A stretch of DNA of 64,000 bases from Aerococcus christensenii (GTDB lineage: Bacteria > Bacillota > Bacilli > Lactobacillales > Aerococcaceae). The stretch is taken from assembly GCF_001543105.1 (NCBI RefSeq), contig NZ_CP014159.1:620001-684000 (forward strand), read 5' to 3'. The first letter of the stretch is position 1; each line of letters begins with the position of its first letter. The position numbers and the translations under genes were made by a program. This document shows, in pieces, positions 9,794 to 18,268 of this stretch. The notes below the pieces were generated by a model. The model worked only from the letters and a program-made list of their open reading frames with translations, had not been told where the DNA came from and searched no databases.

Positions 9794-11416
9794 TTAATCT
9801 GAAATTTCGATAAACTTATAAGTTTGTTGCCCCGTCAAAGGATCAATAAATAACTTCTTCAAACGAGGATGATGTAAAGTAGCTAAGGCTCTCGCATACA
9901 TCGTTGAAACGCCTGCTTCTTGAAGGAAAAGGGATTCTGCTTTTTTCATATCTTCTAAACGAAGATTATTATCCTTCGCATGTTCAAATTTAGCTTGATG
10001 AACATAGTAATCGTAGTTAGTGTTTTTATATTTTCCAAAATTATACTTGGAATCCGAAGTGAACAAATCTAGAAAAGTACTTGGGTCAAAGAAATCGGGC
10101 CCCCATGATGTTCTTGCCATATCATAATCTAACTTGCCCAAAGTAGGATATAAACTTTTCGCAGGAACCGTTTTAATTATTACTTTAACTCCTGGCAAAC
10201 TTTCCTGAATCTGTCCTTGTAAATATTCCGCGGTTAACTTAGAGGATTCATCATCTACTGCTAAATATTCTAATTCAAATTGATCTTGTCCTAATTCCTC
10301 TTTCGCTCGTTCAAGATAAGTTCTAGCTAAGGCAACATCCTTTTTTTGTTGATCGGAAACTTCTTCTGTATAATCTTTGCCATTTTCTAATTTCACCAAA
10401 TTTGTAGGTGTAACAGTTCCTAAAGGAATCGATCCATCTCCAAGAACTTGATCCGTAAGTGGTTGTCGATCGTAAGCATGAGAAATAGCTAAACGTAAAT
10501 TTTTATTTCTTAACAAGGACTTCTTTGTTTGATTCATAGTTAAATACACAGAAGTATTCTGTGGAACAGATACAAAATAAGGATTCTGAGCATATTGTTT
10601 CGCATATTCTCCTCGCAATTGTACCCAGTCCAATTTCCCAGCTTCAAATAAATGAACCCCTGTTGCATCTTCTTTAATCACTTGAATATTGATTTTATCC
10701 ACATGAACATTATCTTTATCCCAATAGTCCGGATTTTTTTCATAAGACCATTTCAAAGTCGACCCTGTCCAATCTTTTAAAACAAAGGGCCCGTTATATA
10801 CCATTGTTTCTGAAGACGAGCCAAATTTATCGCCAAATTTTTCTATTGCTTTTTGATTATGTGGAAGATACAAAGCATGCGCCAAAAGATCTAAGAAATA
10901 AGGGATAGGACGATCCAATCGAACTTCTAACGTATAATCATCTAAAGCTTTTACTCCTAAGGTTTCCATAGGAGCGTGCTCATATAACACTTGATGGGCA
11001 TTTTTAATCACATTATCAAAGAAATATGCACCGGATGCTCCAATCTTCGGATCACACATTCTTTTCCAACCATATTCAAAATCTCTAGCCGTTACAGAAT
11101 CGCCACTCGACCATTTCGCGTCTTCTCTCAAATGAAAAGTATACGTCATCTTATCCTCTGAAACTTCAGGATCTTCTTTGACCAAAGCTTTTTGAAGTCG
11201 ATTATTTTCATCAAAGCGATATAAACCTTCTTGAATATTTTTCAGCATCGTAAAAGTATTCGTATCGACAACAGTCGTCAAATCACCAGAAGTTAATTCT
11301 GCAATCATAGCAAGATTAACTTCTTTCTTATGCGTTGACGATTTCGAAGAAGAACAACCTACAATAAAAAATAAAGCAACCAAAATTAGGGGGATTAAAC
11401 GGTATTTTTTTCTCAT
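9794..11416 (-). CDS. oligopeptide ABC transporter substrate-binding lipoprotein (OppA family)
   Basis: 540 residues, the usual size. The lipobox 'FFIVGC' puts the lipidated Cys near residue 21, followed by a Ser/Lys-rich linker and an SBP family 5 body ('LREDAKWSSGDSVTARDFEYGWKR' region, 'AISHAYDRQ', 'LDLFTSDSKYN'). It binds oligopeptides outside the membrane and hands them to an Opp permease. No permease or ATPase genes adjoin it, so it is an orphan binding protein that must use a transporter encoded elsewhere, or serve as a peptide sensor. The nearby aminopeptidase is functionally compatible. Confidence 0.93.
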   Translation of the reverse strand: MRKKYRLIPLILVALFFIVGCSSSKSSTHKKEVNLAMIAELTSGDLTTVVDTNTFTMLKNIQEGLYRFDENNRLQKALVKEDPEVSEDKMTYTFHLREDAKWSSGDSVTARDFEYGWKRMCDPKIGASGAYFFDNVIKNAHQVLYEHAPMETLGVKALDDYTLEVRLDRPIPYFLDLLAHALYLPHNQKAIEKFGDKFGSSSETMVYNGPFVLKDWTGSTLKWSYEKNPDYWDKDNVHVDKINIQVIKEDATGVHLFEAGKLDWVQLRGEYAKQYAQNPYFVSVPQNTSVYLTMNQTKKSLLRNKNLRLAISHAYDRQPLTDQVLGDGSIPLGTVTPTNLVKLENGKDYTEEVSDQQKKDVALARTYLERAKEELGQDQFELEYLAVDDESSKLTAEYLQGQIQESLPGVKVIIKTVPAKSLYPTLGKLDYDMARTSWGPDFFDPSTFLDLFTSDSKYNFGKYKNTNYDYYVHQAKFEHAKDNNLRLEDMKKAESLFLQEAGVSTMYARALATLHHPRLKKLFIDPLTGQQTYKFIEISD

Positions 11417-11513
11417 CTTCTTAACCTCCTAAATACCTCTATTTCTACCATTATACTATCAAATATACGATTAAAGAAAAAATAGGCTTCCAGCCGTCAT
11501 TTTTCTACAAAAA

Positions 11514-11534
11514 AAGCAACTTCAGCAGCTGCTT
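11514..11534 (-). terminator. probable terminator after the M18 aminopeptidase
   Basis: Short AAGCA / TGCTT-type stem followed on the minus strand by TTTTTTT. Confidence 0.6.
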
Positions 11535-11549
11535 TTTTCTGATAAATAT

Positions 11550-12884
11550 TTATTCAAAAGTAAATCCTTCCGCTTCATCCATCACAATAGTGGTAGAAAA
11601 ATACGTTTTAAGAGCTTCTATAGTGTAAGCCGTATCCTTAACCCCTGCTGTTTCATAAGCAGAGTGCATGGCTAATTGAGGGATTCCAATATCCACCGCA
11701 TGTACAGAAACTTGTGTGTTCGAAAGATTTCCTAAAGTGGAGCCTCCTAACTTATCTGATCGATTCGCAAAATGTTGAACAGGAACCTGAGCTTTTTGAC
11801 AAACCATTTCAAAAACAGCCCGGCTAAATCCATCTGTTGTATATTTTTGATTCGCCATTTCTTTGATTTCTAAGCCACGATTTAATTGTGCATAGTTGCC
11901 TTTATCTGTTAATTCTGGATGATTGGGATGCATAGCATGTCCATTATCAATACTTACCAAGAAAGATTTCGCTAAGGCTCTATGATAATCTTCCTCAGTC
12001 TTTCCTAATGCTCGGTTTAAACGTTTTAAGGTATCTTTTAGGACAGTGGACATTGCGCCTTGTTTGGTATTCGATCCTACTTCTTCGTTATCAAAACAAG
12101 CGAATACATTGATCGTATGTGAATTTCTCCCAGATAAAAAGCCCTCAAAATTCGCAAAAGTTCCTTGTAAATCATCCAACTTAGGAGAAGAAAGGAACTC
12201 TTTCTGATACCCCCAAATAGTTGGGCGCTGACGATTTACTAGCAAAAGATCATAGCCTAAAATTGCTTCCTCTGTACAGTGAACTTCCTGAGCTATCATT
12301 TTCAAAAAGTCGCTCTTTTTCATCTCACCTGCAGAAAGAAGAGGACAGAGATCAATCGCACGATTTAGTCCTGTGATCGCATCTTTATCTCGCGTTAAAT
12401 GAATAGCAACATTCGGAATAAGTAACAGATCGCGATCAATAGCGATCAAACGACTTTCAACTTTGTGATCAGAGCATTTAACTAGAACACGCCCTGCTAA
12501 AGACAGTGGTCGATCTGTCCAAGTAGCATCCATTGGGCCACCATAAGCTTCAACATTCAACCGTAAATAATCAGCAGGTCCTTCTAATTCTGCGACTGCC
12601 TTTACCTTAAAAGAAGGATTATCTCCGTGAGAAGCACTCATTTGAAAATGATAGTCCTTTAAATCTGTTCCCACTTGAAAAGCAATCACTGTTGAATGGT
12701 TACGCATGGTGTAATATTTCCCACCTTGCTTAATATCCCATTTCTCGCCTTCTTTCAAGTAATGATAGCCTTCTTGATCTAGGCGTTTGTGAATTGTATC
12801 AGCAGTGTGATACATTGTTGGGCAAGATTGAATAAAGTCTAATAAATCTTGCGCTTTCTTCAGAAAATCCATTCCTATTCCCAC
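11550..12884 (-). CDS. M18-family aminopeptidase (aspartyl aminopeptidase type)
   Basis: 444 residues from the GTG (AGGA 6 bases upstream); an in-frame ATG four codons later is equally possible. M18 metal and catalytic motifs are present: 'SASHGDNPSFK' (metal His and Asp region), 'FACFDNEEVGS' (catalytic Glu pair), 'SIDNGHAMHPNHPE', and the C-terminal 'DKLGGSTLGNL' and 'IPQLAMHSAYE' with the last metal His. It is a dizinc cytosolic exopeptidase removing N-terminal, often acidic, residues. It probably digests peptides brought in by Opp-type uptake. Confidence 0.95.
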   Translation of the reverse strand: MGIGMDFLKKAQDLLDFIQSCPTMYHTADTIHKRLDQEGYHYLKEGEKWDIKQGGKYYTMRNHSTVIAFQVGTDLKDYHFQMSASHGDNPSFKVKAVAELEGPADYLRLNVEAYGGPMDATWTDRPLSLAGRVLVKCSDHKVESRLIAIDRDLLLIPNVAIHLTRDKDAITGLNRAIDLCPLLSAGEMKKSDFLKMIAQEVHCTEEAILGYDLLLVNRQRPTIWGYQKEFLSSPKLDDLQGTFANFEGFLSGRNSHTINVFACFDNEEVGSNTKQGAMSTVLKDTLKRLNRALGKTEEDYHRALAKSFLVSIDNGHAMHPNHPELTDKGNYAQLNRGLEIKEMANQKYTTDGFSRAVFEMVCQKAQVPVQHFANRSDKLGGSTLGNLSNTQVSVHAVDIGIPQLAMHSAYETAGVKDTAYTIEALKTYFSTTIVMDEAEGFTFE

Positions 12885-12972
12885 TTTCTGTCCTGATATC
12901 TCCAGGTATCATCCGTCATAAAGCTTATTATACCCTTTCTCTCCCTTCGACAAAAGGAATTTATCCATTAAA

Positions 12973-12998
12973 AAAGGGGCACTCTTCTGTGTCCCTTT
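12973..12998 (-). terminator. terminator of the fumarate reductase operon
   Basis: AAAGGGRCAC-type stem of about 10 pairs followed by TTTTTT on the minus strand, directly after the fumarate reductase stop. Confidence 0.8.
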
Positions 12999-13002
12999 GC
13001 TT

Positions 13003-14352
13003 TTATTGAAGGTATTGACTAGCTGATTGACCAGCTAATCGTCCAAACACAATAATTTCGCCAATAGAGTTTCCACCGATACGGTTCGAACCATGAATTC
13101 CCCCAACAACTTCACCACAAGCATATAAGCCTAGAATAGGTTCTTGAGTTCCTTGGTGAAGGACTTCCGCTTTAGTATTAATCTTTACTCCCCCCATTGT
13201 ATAGTGAATACCCGGTGCAATCTCAATAGAATAATAAGGAGCACGGTCTAGTCGATGCAGGCCCGTTGTTCGTTGAAAAGCTACGTCTTCTTTTCGATCA
13301 ACAAAGCCATTCCAAGTTTGTAACGTTTCTTTCAAGGCTTGTGCAGGAACATTAATAGCCGCAGCTAAATCTTCCACACTCTCTCCTTTAATCACATAGC
13401 CTTTATAATCATAAAACTCAATAGCTTTGTTTCTCTCTCTTACGCCTTGATCAAAAATTAAGCGCGCTTTTTGTTCTGGTAAAGAAGTAATCGCGGAAGA
13501 AACAACGTCTCTTGTTCCCATCTCATTGACAAATCGGCGCCCTTTAGCATCTACCATAATAGCGCCTTCCCCACGAACTGCTTCTCCAATCAAAATTCCT
13601 TGATCTTGTTGAACTGTTGGGTGGACTTGAATTTTTCCCATATCTACGGAATAGCCGCCTGCTTCTTCAGCTAAGCGGATACCGTCTCCTGTAATCCCTG
13701 ATCCAGAAGTAGTAATATAGCCTCGAAGGTCAGGTCTAACAGACTCAATCATTTGGAAATTAGCACCAAACCCACCGGAAGCTAAAATAACTGCTCTACA
13801 AGCAACTTTTCTAACCTCATCATTTTGTTTTACTTGAAGGCCTATAATTCGACCCTTTTCAAGAATTAAATTTAGAGCTTCTGCCCCCATAACTATCGGA
13901 ATTTCTAATGCTTCTAAATTTCGCTTTAACCCTTTCACTAAATATCCTCCTACGGCTGAACCGTCATGAGGCCGATGGGTACGTGGAAGGCTCATCCCTC
14001 CCGTAATTGTTAAATTATCTAAAACAATTCCTTTAGTATTCAGCCATTCAATAGCTGCTGCTGAATGATCTATATAATAATGCAAAAGTTCTTGATCATT
14101 ACTCCCGTGTCCGCCCTTTAAACTCTCTTCAAAGAAGGCTGACTTCTGATCAGAAATCCCTGCTTCTTTTTGAAAAATAGTCTCAGAAGCATTCATTCCG
14201 CTCGACGCTTTGTTTGTATTTCCACCCACTTTATCTGTTTTTTCAAGGATAACTGGCTTTAATCCTGCTGCAGCTACTTCAAGAGCTGCACTCATACCGG
14301 CTCCTCCTGACCCTATAATAACGACATCATAATTGGTTTGTAAGATTGACAT
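13003..14352 (-). CDS. FAD-dependent fumarate reductase (flavocytochrome c family), FAD domain only
   Basis: 449 residues from the ATG with AAAGGAAG just upstream. The N-terminal FAD site is 'VVIIGSGGAGMSAALEVAAAG'-like (about residues 9-29). Further on are 'GGFGAN', 'KIQVHPT', the active-site stretch 'RGEGAIMVDAKGRRFVNE' with the catalytic Arg, 'HYTMGGVKI' and 'IHGSNRIGGNS'. This is the soluble fumarate reductase/flavocytochrome c flavin domain. No haem-binding CxxCH and no covalent-FMN domain are present, so the electron donor must be separate (free reduced flavin or another protein). Upstream are the DASS transporter (31-base gap) and fumarase on the same strand, so a malate/fumarate sink is likely. 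Confidence 0.93.
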   Translation of the reverse strand: MSILQTNYDVVIIGSGGAGMSAALEVAAAGLKPVILEKTDKVGGNTNKASSGMNASETIFQKEAGISDQKSAFFEESLKGGHGSNDQELLHYYIDHSAAAIEWLNTKGIVLDNLTITGGMSLPRTHRPHDGSAVGGYLVKGLKRNLEALEIPIVMGAEALNLILEKGRIIGLQVKQNDEVRKVACRAVILASGGFGANFQMIESVRPDLRGYITTSGSGITGDGIRLAEEAGGYSVDMGKIQVHPTVQQDQGILIGEAVRGEGAIMVDAKGRRFVNEMGTRDVVSSAITSLPEQKARLIFDQGVRERNKAIEFYDYKGYVIKGESVEDLAAAINVPAQALKETLQTWNGFVDRKEDVAFQRTTGLHRLDRAPYYSIEIAPGIHYTMGGVKINTKAEVLHQGTQEPILGLYACGEVVGGIHGSNRIGGNSIGEIIVFGRLAGQSASQYLQ

Positions 14353-14383
14353 TTCTTTCTTCCTTTCCATACATTATCTCAGA

Positions 14384-15814
14384 CTAAACCATTCCAATAA
14401 GATAAAGCCAAGCTCCCCCTACACCAAAGAAGAGGACAAAATAAACTAAAGCAATGATAGCACTGTAACTCCACCATTCTGTTTGATTAACGTATCCCGA
14501 TCCGTACAAAATAGGAGAAGGTCCGTTAGAATAATGCGTTGATGAAGACATTGTGTTGCTTGCCCATAGTAACATAATCGCTGCGAACATAGGTGGAACG
14601 CCTGAAGCAATAGCTACTGTTAAGAAGGCGAGATAAACAGCACTGACATGCGCGGTAGTGGAAGCAAAGAAATAATGAATGTAGTGATTGGCTAAACATA
14701 AAATAATAATGGTCAATTGCCACGGCAAGCCCGAAACTGCTTGAGAAATTCCTTGACTTAACCAAGGAATAAAGCCCGTCTCATTTAATTGCGAAGCCAT
14801 CATTACTAATATACCAAACCAAACCAGTGTATCCCAAGCTCCAGATTCACTTTTAATATCTTTCCATGTTAAAACCCCTGATAAAATTAAAGCACTGACT
14901 GCTAAAAAAGCTGTTGTCGTAGCTGCCAATTGAATACTTGATCCCACTACCCATAAAACCAAAGCAGAAATAAAAATTCCGAGCATCCATTTCTCAGATT
15001 TAGACATAGATCCAATTTTATCCAATTGTTCTTTTGCCCACTCTGGTGCATTCGGTGTTTCTTTAATCTCTGGTGGATATATCTTAAAAATCAGCCAAGG
15101 CGTTACAATAAGTGCCAATACCCCTGGAACAAAGGAAGCTAAGCAATACTGTCCCCAAGAAAGATCCACGCCTGCTGTGTGTGCTAATTCTTGAGCCAAA
15201 GGATTAGAGGCCACCGCCGTTAAGAACATAGCCGATGTAATAATATTTCCTTGCCATGTCGTATAAATCAAATAAGAACCCATCTTTCGTCGCGTCTGTT
15301 CATCTGGATAGGAGCCAAATGTTTCCGCTAAAGAACGAACAATCGGATACATAATGCCCCCAGCTCTTGCTGTATTGCTTGGGGTTGCGGGCGCCAAAAC
15401 AAAATCTACTCCTAACAAAGAATACATCAGTCCTAAAGTACTCTTCCCAAACCTTTTCACAAAAAGATAAGCAATGCGGTTTCCCAATCCTGTTTTGATA
15501 AAACCACGAGATAGGAAGAAAGCCATGACAATTAACCACACTGTTCCCGACGTAAACCCTGACAAAGCTACCTTAATTTTCAAAGTGTTCGTTAGAAAGA
15601 TAACCGTTAATCCTAATAAAGAAACTGCCCCAATAGGTAAAGGCTGCATAATACATCCAACAATCGTTCCCACAAAAATGGCAAACAAATGCCAAGCAAC
15701 CTCTGTTACCGCTTCTGGCTTAAATGGCAAAAACCATATCATTGCTCCTATCAAAATAGGAATAATTACTTTAACATAATTTACCGAGGCTAAATTTGCA
15801 CTTTCTTTTTCCAT
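14384..15814 (-). CDS. DASS-family dicarboxylate/citrate transporter
   Basis: 476 residues with about 12 hydrophobic segments and the divalent anion:Na+ symporter (SLC13/CitT) pattern, including 'APATPSNTARAGGI' and the C-terminal half 'MSSSTHYSNGPSPI', the two inverted SNT-like loops. It carries di- or tricarboxylates either with Na+ or by exchange. Placed between fumarase and fumarate reductase, it most likely imports malate or fumarate in exchange for succinate (inference). The start ATG has AAAGGG 8 bases upstream, well after the intercistronic hairpin at 15838-15876. Confidence 0.93.
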   Translation of the reverse strand: MEKESANLASVNYVKVIIPILIGAMIWFLPFKPEAVTEVAWHLFAIFVGTIVGCIMQPLPIGAVSLLGLTVIFLTNTLKIKVALSGFTSGTVWLIVMAFFLSRGFIKTGLGNRIAYLFVKRFGKSTLGLMYSLLGVDFVLAPATPSNTARAGGIMYPIVRSLAETFGSYPDEQTRRKMGSYLIYTTWQGNIITSAMFLTAVASNPLAQELAHTAGVDLSWGQYCLASFVPGVLALIVTPWLIFKIYPPEIKETPNAPEWAKEQLDKIGSMSKSEKWMLGIFISALVLWVVGSSIQLAATTTAFLAVSALILSGVLTWKDIKSESGAWDTLVWFGILVMMASQLNETGFIPWLSQGISQAVSGLPWQLTIIILCLANHYIHYFFASTTAHVSAVYLAFLTVAIASGVPPMFAAIMLLWASNTMSSSTHYSNGPSPILYGSGYVNQTEWWSYSAIIALVYFVLFFGVGGAWLYLIGMV

Positions 15815-15837
15815 TTTATTTACCCTTTCATCAAAAT

Positions 15838-15876
15838 ATTAGGTTAAACAAGGAATCTCTCCTTGTTTAACCTAAT
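15838..15876 (-). other. strong intercistronic hairpin between fumarase and the DASS transporter
   Basis: A perfect 17-bp inverted repeat (TTAGGTTAAACAAGGA and its complement) around a 5-base loop. On the minus strand it is followed by AATATTTTG, a poor U-tract, so it may partly terminate, or protect the 3' end of fumarase mRNA. The opposite strand has a better T-run (CTTTTTTA) but no gene there needs it. Confidence 0.85.
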
Positions 15877-15882
15877 TCTTTT

Positions 15883-17259
15883 TTAAATCATATCTTCTAA
15901 GCACATAGCCTGGTCAAATTCTTCATCTGATAAATAGCCCAAGTCATGATTGGCTTGACGTAGACTTTGTTTATTTTTATGAGCGTGTTTCGCAATTTCT
16001 GCCGCTTTTTCATAACCAATCACAGGAGAAAGTTTAGTAACATTCATTAAAGAAATTTCTAAATAATGATCCATCTTTTCATCATTTACTTTAATTCCTT
16101 TAACACACATTTTATCGAAAGAATCAATAGCAGATCCTAACAAGCTAACAGTTTGAGCACAGTTATTAATAATTAAAGGCATGTAAGTATTTAATTCAAA
16201 ATAACCTTGAGAAGCCGCAATAGCGATTACTTGATCATTACCCATAATTTGTGTAGCAACCATAATTAAAGCTTCAGACTGAGTAGGGTTAACTTTCCCT
16301 GGCATAATAGAAGATCCAGGTTCGTTAGCAGGAATTTCAATTTCACCAATCCCACACCGTGGCCCAGAGGCTAACCAACGAACATCATTGGCAATTTTAA
16401 TCATATCTTCAGCCAAAGTCCGTAAAGCAGAATGGGCAAAAGAAATTTGTCCCTTAGAAGTCATCCCATAAAACTTATTAGCAGCAGCAGTATATTCATG
16501 CCCATAAATTTTTGAAAGATATTCGCAAGCTTTGGTATCTTGATCAGGCGAACAGTTTAAACCTGTTCCTGTAGCCGTTCCTCCTAAAGGAAGATCTCTT
16601 AAATGATCGCTCGCCTCCAGAATCATACCTTTATCTTTTTCTAACATCATTCGCCATCCTGAAACTTCTTGTCCAAAAGTAACAGGAGTGGCATCCTGCA
16701 AATGCGTCCGGCCGACTTTAATCTTGTTTTTATATTTATCTTCTAACTTTTGGAAACTGTCTATTAGCCGATCAATGGCTGGTAAAATTTCAGAATGAAT
16801 CCCTTCATAGAATCCAATCTGCATAGCTGAAGGGAATACATCATTAGAACTTTGTCCTTTATTAACATCATCATTCGGATGTAATAATTTTTTGCCTGCA
16901 CTTTCATTCCCCATATTAGCAAGTACTTCATTGGCATTCATATTACTTTGTGTTCCTGACCCTGTTTGCCATACGCGTAAAGGAAATTCGCTATGTAAAT
17001 CTTCCAAAGCTAAAGCTCGATTAGCTGCTTCAACAATGTATTTGGCTTTTTCTTCAGAAATATTTCCCAAATCACGGTTTGCTAAGGCTTCCGCTTTTTT
17101 AATATTAATCACCGGACGTAAAACAAGCTCAGGCATTAACTCTGTTCCAATTAAGAAATTTTCTTTACTTCTTTCTGTTACAGCTCCCCAATAGTGTTCT
17201 GCAGGCACTTTTATATCTCCCATTGAATCATGCTCTATTCGAAATTTTTTTTCATTCAT
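15883..17259 (-). CDS. fumC: class II fumarate hydratase
   Basis: 458 residues, the standard class II length. The fumarase/aspartase signature 'GSSIMPGKVNPTQSE' is present, as are 'GSGTQSNMNANEV' and 'GRTHLQDATPVTFGQE'. The 'TGLNC' and 'LGGTATGTG' stretches fit fumarase rather than aspartase or argininosuccinate lyase. It interconverts malate and fumarate without an iron-sulphur cluster. It is the first gene of the minus-strand cluster with the DASS transporter and fumarate reductase, and the divergent TetR-type gene is the obvious candidate regulator. Confidence 0.97.
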   Translation of the reverse strand: MNEKKFRIEHDSMGDIKVPAEHYWGAVTERSKENFLIGTELMPELVLRPVINIKKAEALANRDLGNISEEKAKYIVEAANRALALEDLHSEFPLRVWQTGSGTQSNMNANEVLANMGNESAGKKLLHPNDDVNKGQSSNDVFPSAMQIGFYEGIHSEILPAIDRLIDSFQKLEDKYKNKIKVGRTHLQDATPVTFGQEVSGWRMMLEKDKGMILEASDHLRDLPLGGTATGTGLNCSPDQDTKACEYLSKIYGHEYTAAANKFYGMTSKGQISFAHSALRTLAEDMIKIANDVRWLASGPRCGIGEIEIPANEPGSSIMPGKVNPTQSEALIMVATQIMGNDQVIAIAASQGYFELNTYMPLIINNCAQTVSLLGSAIDSFDKMCVKGIKVNDEKMDHYLEISLMNVTKLSPVIGYEKAAEIAKHAHKNKQSLRQANHDLGYLSDEEFDQAMCLEDMI

Positions 17260-17343
17260 TTGTATCCCTCTTTCTATTTATTTATATTATCAATTTATTA
17301 CAATTTATTATTGGCTTTGTGAGAAAAAGCAATTCGATTCACT

Positions 17344-17357
17344 ATTCATGTGAATAA
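17344..17357. promoter_or_regulatory. candidate operator 1 in the fumC/TetR divergent region
   Basis: The palindrome ATTCATGTGAAT contains TTATTCACAT on the minus strand. The same 10-mer recurs on the plus strand at 17475. The pairing of the two sites suggests a binding site for the divergent regulator. Pattern-based inference only. Confidence 0.4.
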
Positions 17358-17474
17358 TATATCTTAGGATTAAAAACTTTTTACTACTATCTCATCCCCT
17401 TACAACACTATTTAATCACAAATTAGCTAAAATTAAAGAGACAATTCTGCTAAAATGTTTCACCCAATAAATAT

Positions 17475-17484
17475 TTATTCACAT
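17475..17484 (+). promoter_or_regulatory. candidate operator 2 upstream of the TetR promoter
   Basis: TTATTCACAT, identical to the minus-strand copy at 17348-17357, placed 6 bases upstream of the -35 of the TetR-type gene. Confidence 0.35.
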
Positions 17485-17490
17485 ATTAAA

Positions 17491-17519
17491 TAGACAATCG
17501 TAACCGAATAAATTATAAT
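17491..17519 (+). promoter_or_regulatory. sigma-A promoter of the TetR-type regulator
   Basis: TAGACA, 17-base spacer, TATAAT, ending 35 bases upstream of the ATG. Confidence 0.8.
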
Positions 17520-17554
17520 AAGAATTAATAAAGCAAAATTTACTAGGTGAAAAA

Positions 17555-18067
17555 ATGACAACTATTCAAAATCAAATTATTAACGCATATTATCAGTTAA
17601 CTATCGAATCTCATGAAGCAAATATTACCGTCTCTGACATCATAAACAGAAGCCAAACAAGCCGTTCTACTTTTTATCGCTATTTTTTAGATAAATTTGA
17701 TGTTATGAACCACGTTTTTCTCAACGACTTTAATCAAGAAACCTCTCTTTCTATAAAAAATCCTGCAGAATTAATCACCGCTATTCTTCTTACTCTTAGT
17801 AAAAGGCCCATCTACTATCAACGTATTCTTACTTTAAAATGTCATAACGATTTTTATAATTTCCTCTATCATTTCATTTCAAGCCAATTGACTCACTTAA
17901 TAAATGAACCCTCCAACAGTGAAACAATGGATATCCTCACTACATTCGCAAGTTCCGCTATTACGTATACCTCTTGTCAGTGGATTAAAAGCGGTCAAAA
18001 AAGATCCATTCAAAAAATGACTACCGTCATCACTGAAGCGCTCCCGCTTCCTTTAAAAACGATTTAA
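17555..18067 (+). CDS. TetR/AcrR-type regulator
   Basis: 170 residues. The N-terminal helix-turn-helix 'ITVSDIINRSQTSRSTFYRYFLDKFDVM' (about residues 24-51) is typical of TetR proteins. The C-terminal domain is shorter than usual and similar in style to the DhaS/TetR_C_8 group found in lactic acid bacteria. It is divergent from fumC across a 295-base region that carries two copies of TTATTCACAT. Control of the fumarase/DASS/fumarate reductase genes is therefore likely, and autoregulation possible. Effector unknown; activator action, as in DhaS-type proteins, cannot be excluded. Confidence 0.85.
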   Translation: MTTIQNQIINAYYQLTIESHEANITVSDIINRSQTSRSTFYRYFLDKFDVMNHVFLNDFNQETSLSIKNPAELITAILLTLSKRPIYYQRILTLKCHNDFYNFLYHFISSQLTHLINEPSNSETMDILTTFASSAITYTSCQWIKSGQKRSIQKMTTVITEALPLPLKTI

Positions 18068-18268
18068 CAAACTTTGTAAATACTTCTTGCGCGATAATAT
18101 TTTTTTCTCGTAGCATTTCTTCTCTTTAAATCAAAACTATCTCTAAAAATTTCTACACTATTTCTCTTTAATTTTTATAGCTATATCCCTTCATTACAGC
18201 TATAATATAAAGAAACCGCTTAGGAAACTTCCCAACCGTTTTTAATTCAATAAAAGATAGGATTTATA

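Noticed and set aside
17456..17471. A parS site (TGTTTCACCCAATAAA)
   Set aside because: Only the left half matches TGTTTCACGTGAAACA; the right half is not complementary.
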